From Verrucomicrobiota bacterium (GTDB taxonomy: Bacteria; Verrucomicrobiota; Verrucomicrobiia; Limisphaerales; UBA9464), in assembly GCA_008933025.1 (NCBI GenBank), contig WBXI01000014.1:1-36961 (forward strand): 36,961 nucleotides of DNA, in the 5' to 3' direction. A program made the position numbers and the translations under genes. The notes under the pieces were generated by a model. It saw only the letters and a program-made list of their open reading frames with translations, made no database searches and was not told the origin of the DNA. This document shows positions 18,104 through 27,113 of the stretch, in pieces (the first letter of the stretch is position 1; each line of letters starts with the position of its first letter).

Positions 18104-19228
18104 ATGGTCTTCCGGCGCGTCGTTCCCCTGGTCTTGCTGCTGTCGGCGTGCGCGGCCTCCGCGGGAGCGCCTCGAGCCGTTGCCGAACGGGTCCCCGAAG
18201 ACGGGGTCCAACCCCGCGTCGCCGTCGGCCCGGATGGATCCGTCCATCTCGCCTACCTGCGCGGCGATCCCAAAGCCGCCGATGTGGTGGTCCGCCACCG
18301 GCCGTCCGGGGCGCGGGCTTGGTCCGCCCCCGTCACCGTGAATTCCCGGCCGGGAAGTGCCGTGACCATTGGTTCCGTGCGTGGCGCCCAGTTGGCCGTG
18401 GGCCGCGGCAACCGGTTGCACGTGGTCTGGAACGGTTCCCGGAATGCCGAGCCCAAGGCCCGGGAAGGCGACCCGGTCCTGTACGCGGCGCTGCCTCCCG
18501 ACTCCGGCACGCCGACCGCGCAGCGATGTCTCTCGGGCGACACCCGCCATCTCGACGGCGGGGCAGCGGTCGCCGCCGATTCCGCCGGCCACGTGTTTGT
18601 GGTCTGGCATGCCGCCCCGATGGACCGGGAAGGCGAGGACCAGCGCCGGGTGTATGTCGCCCGTTCCGACGACGACGGGATCCATTTCGCTCCCGCCATG
18701 CCGGTCCCCGAGGCCGCGGACGGCGTGTGCGGCTGTTGCGGGTTGCAAGCGGCGACCAGCGGCGACGCCCTGTTGGTCGTCTACCGCCGGGCGACGCGAC
18801 TCGTGGAACGCGGGATGACACTGCTTGTGTCCCGTGACCACGGGGTTTCCTGGAAACGGCAGTCGTTGGACGACTGGGCGGCGAACCAGTGCCCGATGAG
18901 CACCGCCGCGATCCTGCCCACGCAAGACGGCGCCTGGCTGGGTTGGGAGCATGCGGGCCACGTTCGGTTCGCGCCCTGGAATCCGACGACTGGGTTGGGT
19001 GCCGCGATGGATCTGGGAGGCGGCTCCAAGAAGCATCCCGCGCTGGCGCTCGATGCCGAGGGCCAACCCGTGGCGGCCTGGACGGCGGGAACCGGATGGC
19101 AACGCGGCGGCAGCGCCGGTTGGGCCCGTCTGCCGGCATTGGAAGCCGTGGGCACGATGGCGGGCGTGCCGGTGTGGGGAACGGTCGCCGCCTACCGCGC
19201 GGACGACGGGATCCACGTGCTGTATTGA
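18104..19228 (+). CDS. BNR/sialidase-like repeat lipoprotein
   Basis: Lipobox LVLLLSACAAS; repeated propeller-like blades (VAVGPDGSVHLAYLRG, HVFVVWHAAPMDREGEDQRRVYVARSDDDGIHFAP, LLVSRDHGVSWKRQ, ALALDAEGQPVAAWTAG). Confidence 0.75.
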   Translation: MVFRRVVPLVLLLSACAASAGAPRAVAERVPEDGVQPRVAVGPDGSVHLAYLRGDPKAADVVVRHRPSGARAWSAPVTVNSRPGSAVTIGSVRGAQLAVGRGNRLHVVWNGSRNAEPKAREGDPVLYAALPPDSGTPTAQRCLSGDTRHLDGGAAVAADSAGHVFVVWHAAPMDREGEDQRRVYVARSDDDGIHFAPAMPVPEAADGVCGCCGLQAATSGDALLVVYRRATRLVERGMTLLVSRDHGVSWKRQSLDDWAANQCPMSTAAILPTQDGAWLGWEHAGHVRFAPWNPTTGLGAAMDLGGGSKKHPALALDAEGQPVAAWTAGTGWQRGGSAGWARLPALEAVGTMAGVPVWGTVAAYRADDGIHVLY

Positions 19229-19241
19229 ACTGGCGCGACCC

Positions 19242-19655
19242 TCAGGCGTGCGACAGGGGTTCGCCGCTCGGTCGCTCCACCAAGTGCAGGAGGTTGCCCT
19301 CGGGATCCTTGAAAAAGAGGACGCGTCCGCCGCCGCCGGCGGGCTTGATGGAATCCGGGAAGGCGACCCCGGCGTCGGCGAGTTGGTCGCGGGCGGCATC
19401 CAGGTTGCCGACCCGCAGCGCCAGATGCCGCAGACCCGAGACCGAGTTGTCGCCGGTGATGTCGGCGGCGGCGCGGGCGGACGGGTAGATCTCGAGGACC
19501 AGGCCCCCGGGCATCTCGACGAATACCGCGGGTCGCTGGAGTTCGTTCCGCCAGATCCGCCGCGCTCCGAACGTGCGTTCGTACCAATCGGCCAGTCCGG
19601 CAGGGTCCTGGGCGGCGAATCCGACGTGCTCGACGCGGCAAATCAACGGTTGCAT
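19242..19655 (-). CDS. VOC-family (glyoxalase/bleomycin resistance-like) protein
   Basis: MQPLICRVEHVGFAAQDPAGLADWYERTFGARRIWR...GLRHLALRVGNLDAARDQLADAGVAF...GRVLFFKDPEGNLLHLVERP. The ORF extends to 19691; start uncertain. Confidence 0.85.
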   Translation of the reverse strand: MQPLICRVEHVGFAAQDPAGLADWYERTFGARRIWRNELQRPAVFVEMPGGLVLEIYPSARAAADITGDNSVSGLRHLALRVGNLDAARDQLADAGVAFPDSIKPAGGGGRVLFFKDPEGNLLHLVERPSGEPLSHA

Positions 19656-19728
19656 GCGGCGGGAGTAAGGCCCGCCGCCGGGATGCATCAAGGACGAAGC
19701 TCCGAAGGCGGTGTTTTCGGCCGGACCT

Positions 19729-20652
19729 TCAGGGCTTGGGGGTGCCGAGGGCCGCGGCCGGGGCGAAGGTTCGGGCCCGGGTCTGGAACGCCTCGAGCAG
19801 GTTCTGCAGCAGCGGCGTGAGCTTGCCCCGCCACAACGCGCCGATCCGGATCGGGGGCAGTTCGGGAATCGGGATCGAGCGCAGCTTGGGATTCAGTTTC
19901 CGGTCGGGCAGGTCGAAGCCAAGCCCGATGCCGAACCCGTTGGCCGCATAGATCTCGATCAATTCGAGGCTGCTGACCTCGATCGACGCCGGCCACTCCA
20001 GCTCGCGCTTCGCGAGCATCTCGCGGAACACCCGCGGCAACGCCTCGTTGGCGGGCAGGGTGATCAACGGTTCCGTGGGTAACGATCCGTCCCCACCGGC
20101 GATCGCCTCGAGGATCTGGGCGGCGGTCTGGTACCGGCTCGTCTTGAGAACGATGAAATAGCCCCCCAGCGCGAGCAGCGGCGCGCTGTCGAGTCCCGAC
20201 GGCGGCCTGCCTTCGAGCACGGTGACGGCGAAGTCGATCTCGTGTCGTTCCAGCCACTGTTCGACCAGCGGTTGGTGGGCGTCGCGCAGGATGAGTTTCA
20301 GCCGGGGAAAGCGTTTGCGCACCAGTTGCAGCACCTCCGGCAGATGGTCGCGGAGGATCGCCGAGGGCGCCGCCATGCGGACGGTCTGGGTGACGCCACC
20401 GCGGAGTTTCTCGCCCACCGCCTCGACGTTGGAGAAGAACGGCCGGACAAACTCGTACAACTCCTGTCCCGCCGCGGTGAGTTCGAACGGGCGGCGGTTG
20501 AACAGTTTCAACCCGAGGTCCGACTCGAGTTGGAGGATCTGGCCCGAGACGGCCGGTTGTTGGATGCCGTAGGGGATGTTGCGCACGGCTTCCATGATCC
20601 CTCCGTGGCGGGCCACGTAGTAAAAGAGTTCTAGGTGGTGGATGTTCAGCAT
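19729..20652 (-). CDS. LysR-family transcriptional regulator
   Basis: 307 aa; N-terminal HTH NIHHLELFYYVARHGGIMEAVRNIPYGIQQPAVSGQILQLESDLGLKLFNRRPFELTAAGQELYEF; substrate-binding-type C-terminus. Confidence 0.9.
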   Translation of the reverse strand: MLNIHHLELFYYVARHGGIMEAVRNIPYGIQQPAVSGQILQLESDLGLKLFNRRPFELTAAGQELYEFVRPFFSNVEAVGEKLRGGVTQTVRMAAPSAILRDHLPEVLQLVRKRFPRLKLILRDAHQPLVEQWLERHEIDFAVTVLEGRPPSGLDSAPLLALGGYFIVLKTSRYQTAAQILEAIAGGDGSLPTEPLITLPANEALPRVFREMLAKRELEWPASIEVSSLELIEIYAANGFGIGLGFDLPDRKLNPKLRSIPIPELPPIRIGALWRGKLTPLLQNLLEAFQTRARTFAPAAALGTPKP

Positions 20653-20856
20653 GGGGGAGCGCCCCTTGTCTGGCCGCGGCGCGATCGAACGTCAAGCCGG
20701 TGGACACGCGCGGGTGCATGCGGGGCGCATCCCGGCCGCGTGGCCGGGTGCCGTGGCCGGCGCGGTCGATCCCGACGGCGGCACGATGCGTCCGTCGCAC
20801 CCGCGCCGAGAATTCGCCATCGCGGCCGGCGCGGGCGCGCCCTAGCGTGGTCCGCA

Positions 20857-21639
20857 GTGAAACTGCTGTTCATCGGCGACATCGTGGGCGAGCCCGGGCG
20901 TCGCGCCGTGAAAATCCTCCTGCCCGTGCTCCGGGAACGCCACGGCCTCGGGTTCGTGATCGCCAACGGCGAGAATTCGGCCGGCGGCAATGGCATCACC
21001 GCGGCCCTCGCCCAGGAACTCTTCCAGTCGGGCGTGGACGTGATCACCACCGGCGACCACGTCTGGGACCAGAAGGAGACCGCCGGATTGCTCGCCCGGG
21101 AACCGCGGGTGTTGCGCCCCGCCAATTATCCGCCGGGCGTCCCGGGCAACGGCAGCGTCGTCCACGCGCGTCCGGACGGGCCGCCCGTGGCCGTGCTGAA
21201 CCTCCAGGGCCGCACGTTCATGCCGGCGTTGGAAAACCCGTTCGTGCTCGCCGTCGCCGAAGTCCGGCGCCTGCGCGAAAGCACCCCGGTCGTGTTCGTC
21301 GATTTCCATGCCGAGGCCACGTCCGAAAAAATCGCGATGGGGCGGATGCTGGATGGCCAGATCTCCGGGTTGGTGGGCACGCACACGCACGTCCAGACCG
21401 CCGACGAATGGGTGTTGCCGCGCGGCACCGCCTATCTCACCGACGCCGGATTCACCGGGCCGCACGACGGCATTCTCGGTCGCGAGGTCGAACCCATCGT
21501 CCGGAGGTTCCTCACGAACATGCCCCAGCGGTTCGAGGTCGCCTCGGGACGGGTGCTGCTGCAGGGCGCGGTGATCGACATCGACGAGGCCACCGGCCTG
21601 GCCCGGGGGATCACCCGCATCTCGGAACCGCTGCCGTGA
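20857..21639 (+). CDS. YmdB-family metallophosphoesterase (GTG start)
   Basis: VKLLFIGDIVGEPGRRAVKILLPVL, IANGENSAGGNGIT, ITTGDHVWDQKE, VDFHAEATSEKIAMGRMLDGQISGLVGTHTHVQTADEWVLPRGTAYLTDAGFTGP. Confidence 0.92.
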   Translation: MKLLFIGDIVGEPGRRAVKILLPVLRERHGLGFVIANGENSAGGNGITAALAQELFQSGVDVITTGDHVWDQKETAGLLAREPRVLRPANYPPGVPGNGSVVHARPDGPPVAVLNLQGRTFMPALENPFVLAVAEVRRLRESTPVVFVDFHAEATSEKIAMGRMLDGQISGLVGTHTHVQTADEWVLPRGTAYLTDAGFTGPHDGILGREVEPIVRRFLTNMPQRFEVASGRVLLQGAVIDIDEATGLARGITRISEPLP

Positions 21640-21834
21640 CGGCGGCGCGGCCGGACCGCCGCCGCCGCCGGGAAGTCACGCGATCGCGCCGGGGTCGATG
21701 GCATCGGCGGATGCGGGTTCCGCGTTCCCAATCCCCGTCTCGCATGGCGCTTCCCGGCGCACCCAACCCGCCCACCGCCGTCGCTTTCGGCATCCCGGCG
21801 CCTGGGCATGGTGTCCCGTCCGCCGGGTTCCGGC

Positions 21835-22524
21835 TCAGGGCCGGATGGCCTGGTAGATGGTCATCGCCATCAAGCGGGCGCCGGCCGCGTTCGGATGGAT
21901 CTTGTCCGGGAACATTTCGGGATGCCCGGACAGCGCGTCGTTGAGATCGATGACCGGGACCTTGTGCTTCTGGCAGACGTCCATGATGGACGGGACGACG
22001 CCGGTATCCATGACCTCGCGGTTGATGCCCCACCGCGTTTCGTAGACGGGCACGGGGACGCAGACCCAAACCTTGGTGCGGGGCTTGTGCGGCAACCCCT
22101 GGAAATGCGCGAGCAAGGCGACCAAATCCTGCTCGAACGCCGGCCGCCCCTTCCAGTTCTGCGGTTTGGTGTCGTTCGTTCCCAGCTTCAGGATCACCAC
22201 GTCGGGCGTCCACGCGGTCGCCGCCTTGAACTCGTCGGTGGTCCAGTACGGCAGGTCGCCCGTCTTCAGCAGGGTCGCGCCGCTCCGTCCGAAGTTCCGC
22301 ACCTCGAACGTGCCCCCGAGCATGCCGCCCAGCACGGTCGGGTAATTGTTGGTCTCGCGGTTCTCCACGCCGGCCCCTTGGGTGATCGAGTCGCCGACGC
22401 ACGCGACCCGGATCCTGCGGCCCTCGTAGTCCTCGGCGTGGACATGGGGCGGTTCGAAATGTTTGCAGCCCGACGCGACCCACACGAGGAGGACGAGCCA
22501 AAGCGAGCGGACGAGGAACTTCAT
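21835..22524 (-). CDS. SGNH/GDSL-type hydrolase lipoprotein
   Basis: Lipobox WVASGCKH; VACVGDSITQGAGVE (GDS block), VVILKLGTNDTKP, FPDKIHPNAAGARLMA. Confidence 0.9.
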   Translation of the reverse strand: MKFLVRSLWLVLLVWVASGCKHFEPPHVHAEDYEGRRIRVACVGDSITQGAGVENRETNNYPTVLGGMLGGTFEVRNFGRSGATLLKTGDLPYWTTDEFKAATAWTPDVVILKLGTNDTKPQNWKGRPAFEQDLVALLAHFQGLPHKPRTKVWVCVPVPVYETRWGINREVMDTGVVPSIMDVCQKHKVPVIDLNDALSGHPEMFPDKIHPNAAGARLMAMTIYQAIRP

Positions 22525-22532
22525 GCGCGGCC

Positions 22533-22561
22533 GATTGTCCGCGTTCGCGCCGCGCGGGCAA
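22533..22561 (-). promoter_or_regulatory. Candidate promoter of the SGNH hydrolase gene
   Basis: Minus strand: TTGCCC (22561-22556), 17-nt spacer, ACAATC (22538-22533); ATG at 22524, 8 nt after the -10. Confidence 0.35.
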
Positions 22562-22586
22562 GTGGCAAGGCGCGGGGCGCGGGGAA

Positions 22587-23357
22587 CTACGGTTTGCGCG
22601 CGACCACGAACGCGTTGAAAAGGCCGTACTTCAGCGGCGTGGCGTTGAGCAGCCACCCCAGGGCCCGCGGGACGTCCCGGTCGGTGCACTCGATCCGCTC
22701 GACGACACAGCCGTTGCGCCGGAGGAAGAAGGCGAGATCCAGCGCGTTCGTGCACACGATCGCGTCGTCGTCGGGCGCGAACGGTTGCTTGATGATCGGC
22801 GGCATGCGTTCGAACCGGACGGATTCCGGCGCCGCGCGCATCTGCCGGCGCCGGGCGAGCAAGGCGAGCAGGTTGCGCCACTTGTGGACGATGCCGCGCA
22901 TGCGCGGGTGGTAGTCGCGGAAGCCCAGCACGCGCAGGAAATTCGGGCTGCTCAGCACCACCCGGCCCCCCGGCGCGCACACCCGCACCGCCTCGCGCAC
23001 GAACGATTCCGGATCCTCGACGTGTTCCACCACGTTGAGCGCGCCCACCACCGCGAAATGCCCGTCGGGATAGGGAAGGCGCCGGCCGTCGTACAACACG
23101 CAACGTTCGGTGTGTCGGCGCGCGCGCTCGATGTTCGGCGCCGCCACGTCCACGCCGTGTGCCTCGATGCCGTCGCGCGCCAGCAGCGCCACGACTTGCC
23201 CGACACCGCACCCGATGTCGAGCACGCGCCCGCCGGGACGGTCCGGACGCAACGTCCTCGCGAACTTCGCGTAGAACGTCGCATCCCAGTTCGCGAGGAT
23301 GTCGGCATAGCCGGCATCGTCGCGGACATGGTCGAGATGGCTGGTCTGGACGCTCAT
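22587..23357 (-). CDS. Class I SAM-dependent methyltransferase
   Basis: GGRVLDIGCGVGQVVALLARDGIEAHGVDVAAPNIERAR ... GALNVVEHVEDPESFVREAVRVCAPGGRVVLSSPN. Confidence 0.9.
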   Translation of the reverse strand: MSVQTSHLDHVRDDAGYADILANWDATFYAKFARTLRPDRPGGRVLDIGCGVGQVVALLARDGIEAHGVDVAAPNIERARRHTERCVLYDGRRLPYPDGHFAVVGALNVVEHVEDPESFVREAVRVCAPGGRVVLSSPNFLRVLGFRDYHPRMRGIVHKWRNLLALLARRRQMRAAPESVRFERMPPIIKQPFAPDDDAIVCTNALDLAFFLRRNGCVVERIECTDRDVPRALGWLLNATPLKYGLFNAFVVARKP

Positions 23358-23385
23358 GACGGGGTGCGGGGACGGATCCGGGGCC

Positions 23386-26061
23386 TCAAGCGCCCGCGGG
23401 GGTTGCCTTCCTGCCGGCATCGGGCCGCGCCGGGGCGCCGCGCGATCCCGGGAACGCGAGGAAGCCCGCGAGCGCGAGCGCGGCCACGCAGGCCGAGACA
23501 CTGACCCAAAGCGGCCGGGTGTCGGTCCGGAACCGGAACTCGACGGTGTGCTCGCCCGCGGGCACGACGACCGCGCGCATGATGTGGTTGGCCCGGAGCA
23601 GGGCGGCGGGTTGCCCGTCGATGGCCACGTTCCAGTCCTCGTGCCACCGGTCGTTGTCCAGCAACACGGCGGGGGAAGCCGACTGGGTTTTCACCACCAG
23701 GCGTTTCGGGGCGTAGCTCTCGATGCGGGCGGTGCCGTTGGTGGTCCCGGCGACCGGTTGGGCGCCGGGCGCGGTGGCCAGCAGCACCGTGCGGGTAGGA
23801 TCGAAGGCGGGATCCCGAAGCCGGACGAGGGTCTCGGCGTCGTTGGTGGATACCTGCCAGAGGGAATGGAGACCGACGCGCGGCAACGAACCGGTGAGCT
23901 CGAACAGCGCGTAGCGGCCGTTGGGATTCGCGACCGCGTCGAAATCGTCGGCCTGGGGATTCTTCAGGTCGGCGTCGGGCTTGGGCGCGAGATCGAAGCC
24001 GAGCCGGGGCACGAGCGGGCCGTTGGCCGGCGCGAAAGCCGAGTTGAGTTGGCCCTCGTAGGCGCGGGCCGCCATCAGGTAACGCGTCCCCGTCAATTGC
24101 CAGAACCGGCCCACGACGTGCAGGTCCCCCTGCGCCAGCTCGTTGGTCCGCGGTTCGAAGGCGCGGAGGAACGCCTCGTCGAGCGCCGGCATGCGCGGGG
24201 CCTGGATGATGTCGACCGTCTGGATGTTGTAGCGCTGGAAATGGTGCTCGAGCCAGAGGTTGTGCACGGCCGGCATGAGGCCGTCGTCCGGCGCCACCAG
24301 CAGTTGGCGCGTCGTCGGCAGGAGGCGCGCGGCGACCCGCGATTCGGCCGGTTTCCCGGCGAGGAAATCGATGACCACGTTGCTCTGGTAACGCCGCAAA
24401 TAGTCGTAGTGGATCACCCACGGCGTGTTCGCGTGGTAGAGGTCGACGGCCAGCAGGACCGCGAGGATCCACCACGCGGTGCGTGAGTTCGGCCCGGCAA
24501 AGGCGCCCGCGAACACCAGCGCGAAGGCCAGTCCGACGGCGCCGAGGAAACCGACGAACACCCCGATCTCCCAGAGGCTGTGCTGGACGATCCGCGGTGC
24601 CTGTTCCTTGGAGACGAGGGTCTGCAGATGGGCGACGAGGTCGGGTTGGTAGGACAGATAGGCGATCGCCGCGAGGACGGCCCCGATGACGACGACGAGG
24701 ATTCCCACGACGAACCGGCGTTCGACGACGGGGGTTTTGGCACCGGCCCACCAGGCGCGGAGCCGCGGGGCCAACCCAAGGTCGCGCCCGGCGACGCCCG
24801 CCAGATGCTCGCGGGCGAGGGCTTCCAGTCCGTGCGCGAAGAGGACGAGGGTCGCGAGATGGAACCCGTGCAGGAACTTCATCGGGATGCGCATCGTGCG
24901 GAAGAACGGGAGCGGGAAGACCAGATGGTAGAACGGCGCGTGGCGGCCGAAGGCGAACAGGAGCGAGACCACGGCGGCGATGGCCCAGAACCAGACGCGG
25001 CGGCGTTCGGTCTCGGTGAACGGCGACGGACCGCGTGCGAGGGAGCGGACCAGCGCCCACGCCGCGCCGACCAGCACCAGCACCCCGGCGTACTCGCCGC
25101 CGCCGGAAAACCGGTGCTGCGGATCGCCATCCGGCCCGACCGCGCCCCAATAGGCGCCCCCATCCGGGGTGTCCATCCGGTAGCCGAGGATGCCGGGGAC
25201 GGCGATGCGGACGATCTCGGCCTTTGGGAAACTCCAACCGGTGATGAACTCCCAGCGCTGGGCATCGGACTGGTTCTCGCCGATGGCGGCCACGCCCTTC
25301 ACGGAAGTGTTGATCAACGTGGTGATCGAGCCGAAGGCGATCCACCCGGCGGCGATCACGACCACGGCCAACTTCGAAACCGCCGACACCGCGCGTCGGG
25401 CGGCGTTGCCGTCCCGCGAGGTCCATTCGTTCCAAACCAAGGCCCCGGCGAAGTAGAGGCTGAGCAGGGCACCGGAATCGGCCGCTTCGGTGACATTGAG
25501 GCCGACGGCAAAGCCCGCGAGGACGATGCTGGCCCAAACCTTGCCTCCCGGTCCGTAGGCCAGCCCCAGGGCGGCGAAGATGCACGCCGCCGCGATGCCG
25601 CGGCCCGGAAGTCCCCAGCAGGCGTGCGAGAAGTAGTTCGAGTTGAGCGCGGCGGCGATCCCCAGCAACAGCGAGACCGGCATCGCGAATCCCATCCGCC
25701 GTCCGCAGAAGGCCGCCGCCGAGCCCAGCAGGAGCAACGACAACGGTGCGTACAACCGCGCGAAGATCTCGGGACCCCCGGCCAGCGTGCCGGCGATCTG
25801 GGTGAAATTCGGCGTGGCGGCGGGCGATTCCGTTCCCAGCCAATTCAAGTCCTGCCACACCCCCGTGAAAGCTCCCGGCAATTGCCCGGACGCCGCGCTG
25901 ATCACCCCCAGCGGACCGTCGTTCGAGAACAGGATGTGTCCCGGTTGGAGGACCCCGTGGAAGAGCCCGGCGAGCAGGAGGAGCAGGACGCCCGCTGTGA
26001 TGCCGAGTGTCCGCCGGGTGCCCGGCGTGCCGGCCCGCGTGTCCGATGCTGGTGTGGCCAT
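23386..26061 (-). CDS. YfhO-like large integral membrane protein
   Basis: 891 aa; many TM helices; C-terminal VLLDNDRWHEDWNVAIDGQPAALLRANHIMRAVVVPAGEHTVEFRFRTDT typical of the YfhO family. Confidence 0.82.
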   Translation of the reverse strand: MATPASDTRAGTPGTRRTLGITAGVLLLLLAGLFHGVLQPGHILFSNDGPLGVISAASGQLPGAFTGVWQDLNWLGTESPAATPNFTQIAGTLAGGPEIFARLYAPLSLLLLGSAAAFCGRRMGFAMPVSLLLGIAAALNSNYFSHACWGLPGRGIAAACIFAALGLAYGPGGKVWASIVLAGFAVGLNVTEAADSGALLSLYFAGALVWNEWTSRDGNAARRAVSAVSKLAVVVIAAGWIAFGSITTLINTSVKGVAAIGENQSDAQRWEFITGWSFPKAEIVRIAVPGILGYRMDTPDGGAYWGAVGPDGDPQHRFSGGGEYAGVLVLVGAAWALVRSLARGPSPFTETERRRVWFWAIAAVVSLLFAFGRHAPFYHLVFPLPFFRTMRIPMKFLHGFHLATLVLFAHGLEALAREHLAGVAGRDLGLAPRLRAWWAGAKTPVVERRFVVGILVVVIGAVLAAIAYLSYQPDLVAHLQTLVSKEQAPRIVQHSLWEIGVFVGFLGAVGLAFALVFAGAFAGPNSRTAWWILAVLLAVDLYHANTPWVIHYDYLRRYQSNVVIDFLAGKPAESRVAARLLPTTRQLLVAPDDGLMPAVHNLWLEHHFQRYNIQTVDIIQAPRMPALDEAFLRAFEPRTNELAQGDLHVVGRFWQLTGTRYLMAARAYEGQLNSAFAPANGPLVPRLGFDLAPKPDADLKNPQADDFDAVANPNGRYALFELTGSLPRVGLHSLWQVSTNDAETLVRLRDPAFDPTRTVLLATAPGAQPVAGTTNGTARIESYAPKRLVVKTQSASPAVLLDNDRWHEDWNVAIDGQPAALLRANHIMRAVVVPAGEHTVEFRFRTDTRPLWVSVSACVAALALAGFLAFPGSRGAPARPDAGRKATPAGA

Positions 26062-26131
26062 CTGCCCGGAGGGTGGGCCATCGATTCCGCCTTAGGCAAC
26101 ACCTACGCGGCTGCCACCGGCGCGAGGACCG

Positions 26132-27088
26132 TCAGTAGCCCGGTCGCCCCGACACCCGGTCGCGCAACCAGACCACCAGTCGCGCGGCCTCCCATCGCGG
26201 GCGTCCCGCGATCCCAAGACCGATCCGGCGCGTCTCCACCGCCTGGGGCGGGTTGCTCGCAGCGAAAATCTGTGCCTTCACCACCGTCCGCGCCGCGAAC
26301 AGCATCTTCATCCGTTCCGCATGGAGGATGCGGGCCAATCCCCTCCGGCGGAGCAATGGCGCGATGCGTTGGATCGCCCGCCATTCGTCCCGGACGAAGG
26401 CCTCCAGGTTGCGGGCGTTGCGCGATGTCGCGTTGGTGGTGTGGAGCCGGATCCGGGTCAACCGCCGGCCGACCTCCACGAGTCGCCGGCATTCCGCCGC
26501 CAACTCCGCGTAGAACACGCAGTCGCCCACCTGCGGGAATTCCGTCGGGAACCGTGTCCGGAGCGCTTGTCCGCCGGTTTTCACCACGATCGACCCGCAG
26601 AAAACGGTCTGCAGTTCGCATTGTCGTCCGATGAATTCGGCATGGCTGATGTCGCGGACGGGAGCCACCGGGGCGGCCCCGATGTCCCGCAAGCGCCGCG
26701 ACTGTCCGTCGATGGCCTCGGCGAGGGAATACGCCAGGCTGGGCGCCGGCGCGGCTTCGAGCGGCGGAAGAAGGGTCTCGTAGAAATCGGGCGTCACCAG
26801 ATCGTCCGCCAGAAGGACGTGCAGGAAATCCGCCTCGGGCGCGGCCTCGAGGCATCGGTTCAGGTTCGGGAACAAGCCGAGATTGCGGGGGTTGGGGCGC
26901 CACTCCGCCCGGATGGCGGGGAACTCCGCGCAAAACTGGTCGAACAGGCCCCGCGTCCCGTCCGTGGACCCGTCGTCGATCACCACCACGCGGTCCGGGG
27001 CCCGGGTCTGGCGGCCCAGCGAGCGGAGCGTTTCCAGCAGGTACGGTTCCCCGTTGTAGACGGGAACGATGGCCAGGACCGAACTCAT
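26132..27088 (-). CDS. Glycosyltransferase family 2
   Basis: MSSVLAIVPVYNGEPYLLETLRSLGRQTRAPDRVVVIDDGSTDGT ... FLHVLLADDLVTPDFYETLLPP. An alternative start lies at 27100. Confidence 0.92.
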   Translation of the reverse strand: MSSVLAIVPVYNGEPYLLETLRSLGRQTRAPDRVVVIDDGSTDGTRGLFDQFCAEFPAIRAEWRPNPRNLGLFPNLNRCLEAAPEADFLHVLLADDLVTPDFYETLLPPLEAAPAPSLAYSLAEAIDGQSRRLRDIGAAPVAPVRDISHAEFIGRQCELQTVFCGSIVVKTGGQALRTRFPTEFPQVGDCVFYAELAAECRRLVEVGRRLTRIRLHTTNATSRNARNLEAFVRDEWRAIQRIAPLLRRRGLARILHAERMKMLFAARTVVKAQIFAASNPPQAVETRRIGLGIAGRPRWEAARLVVWLRDRVSGRPGY

Positions 27089-27113
27089 GGAAGAACCCAT
27101 CGGGAAGCGCGGA

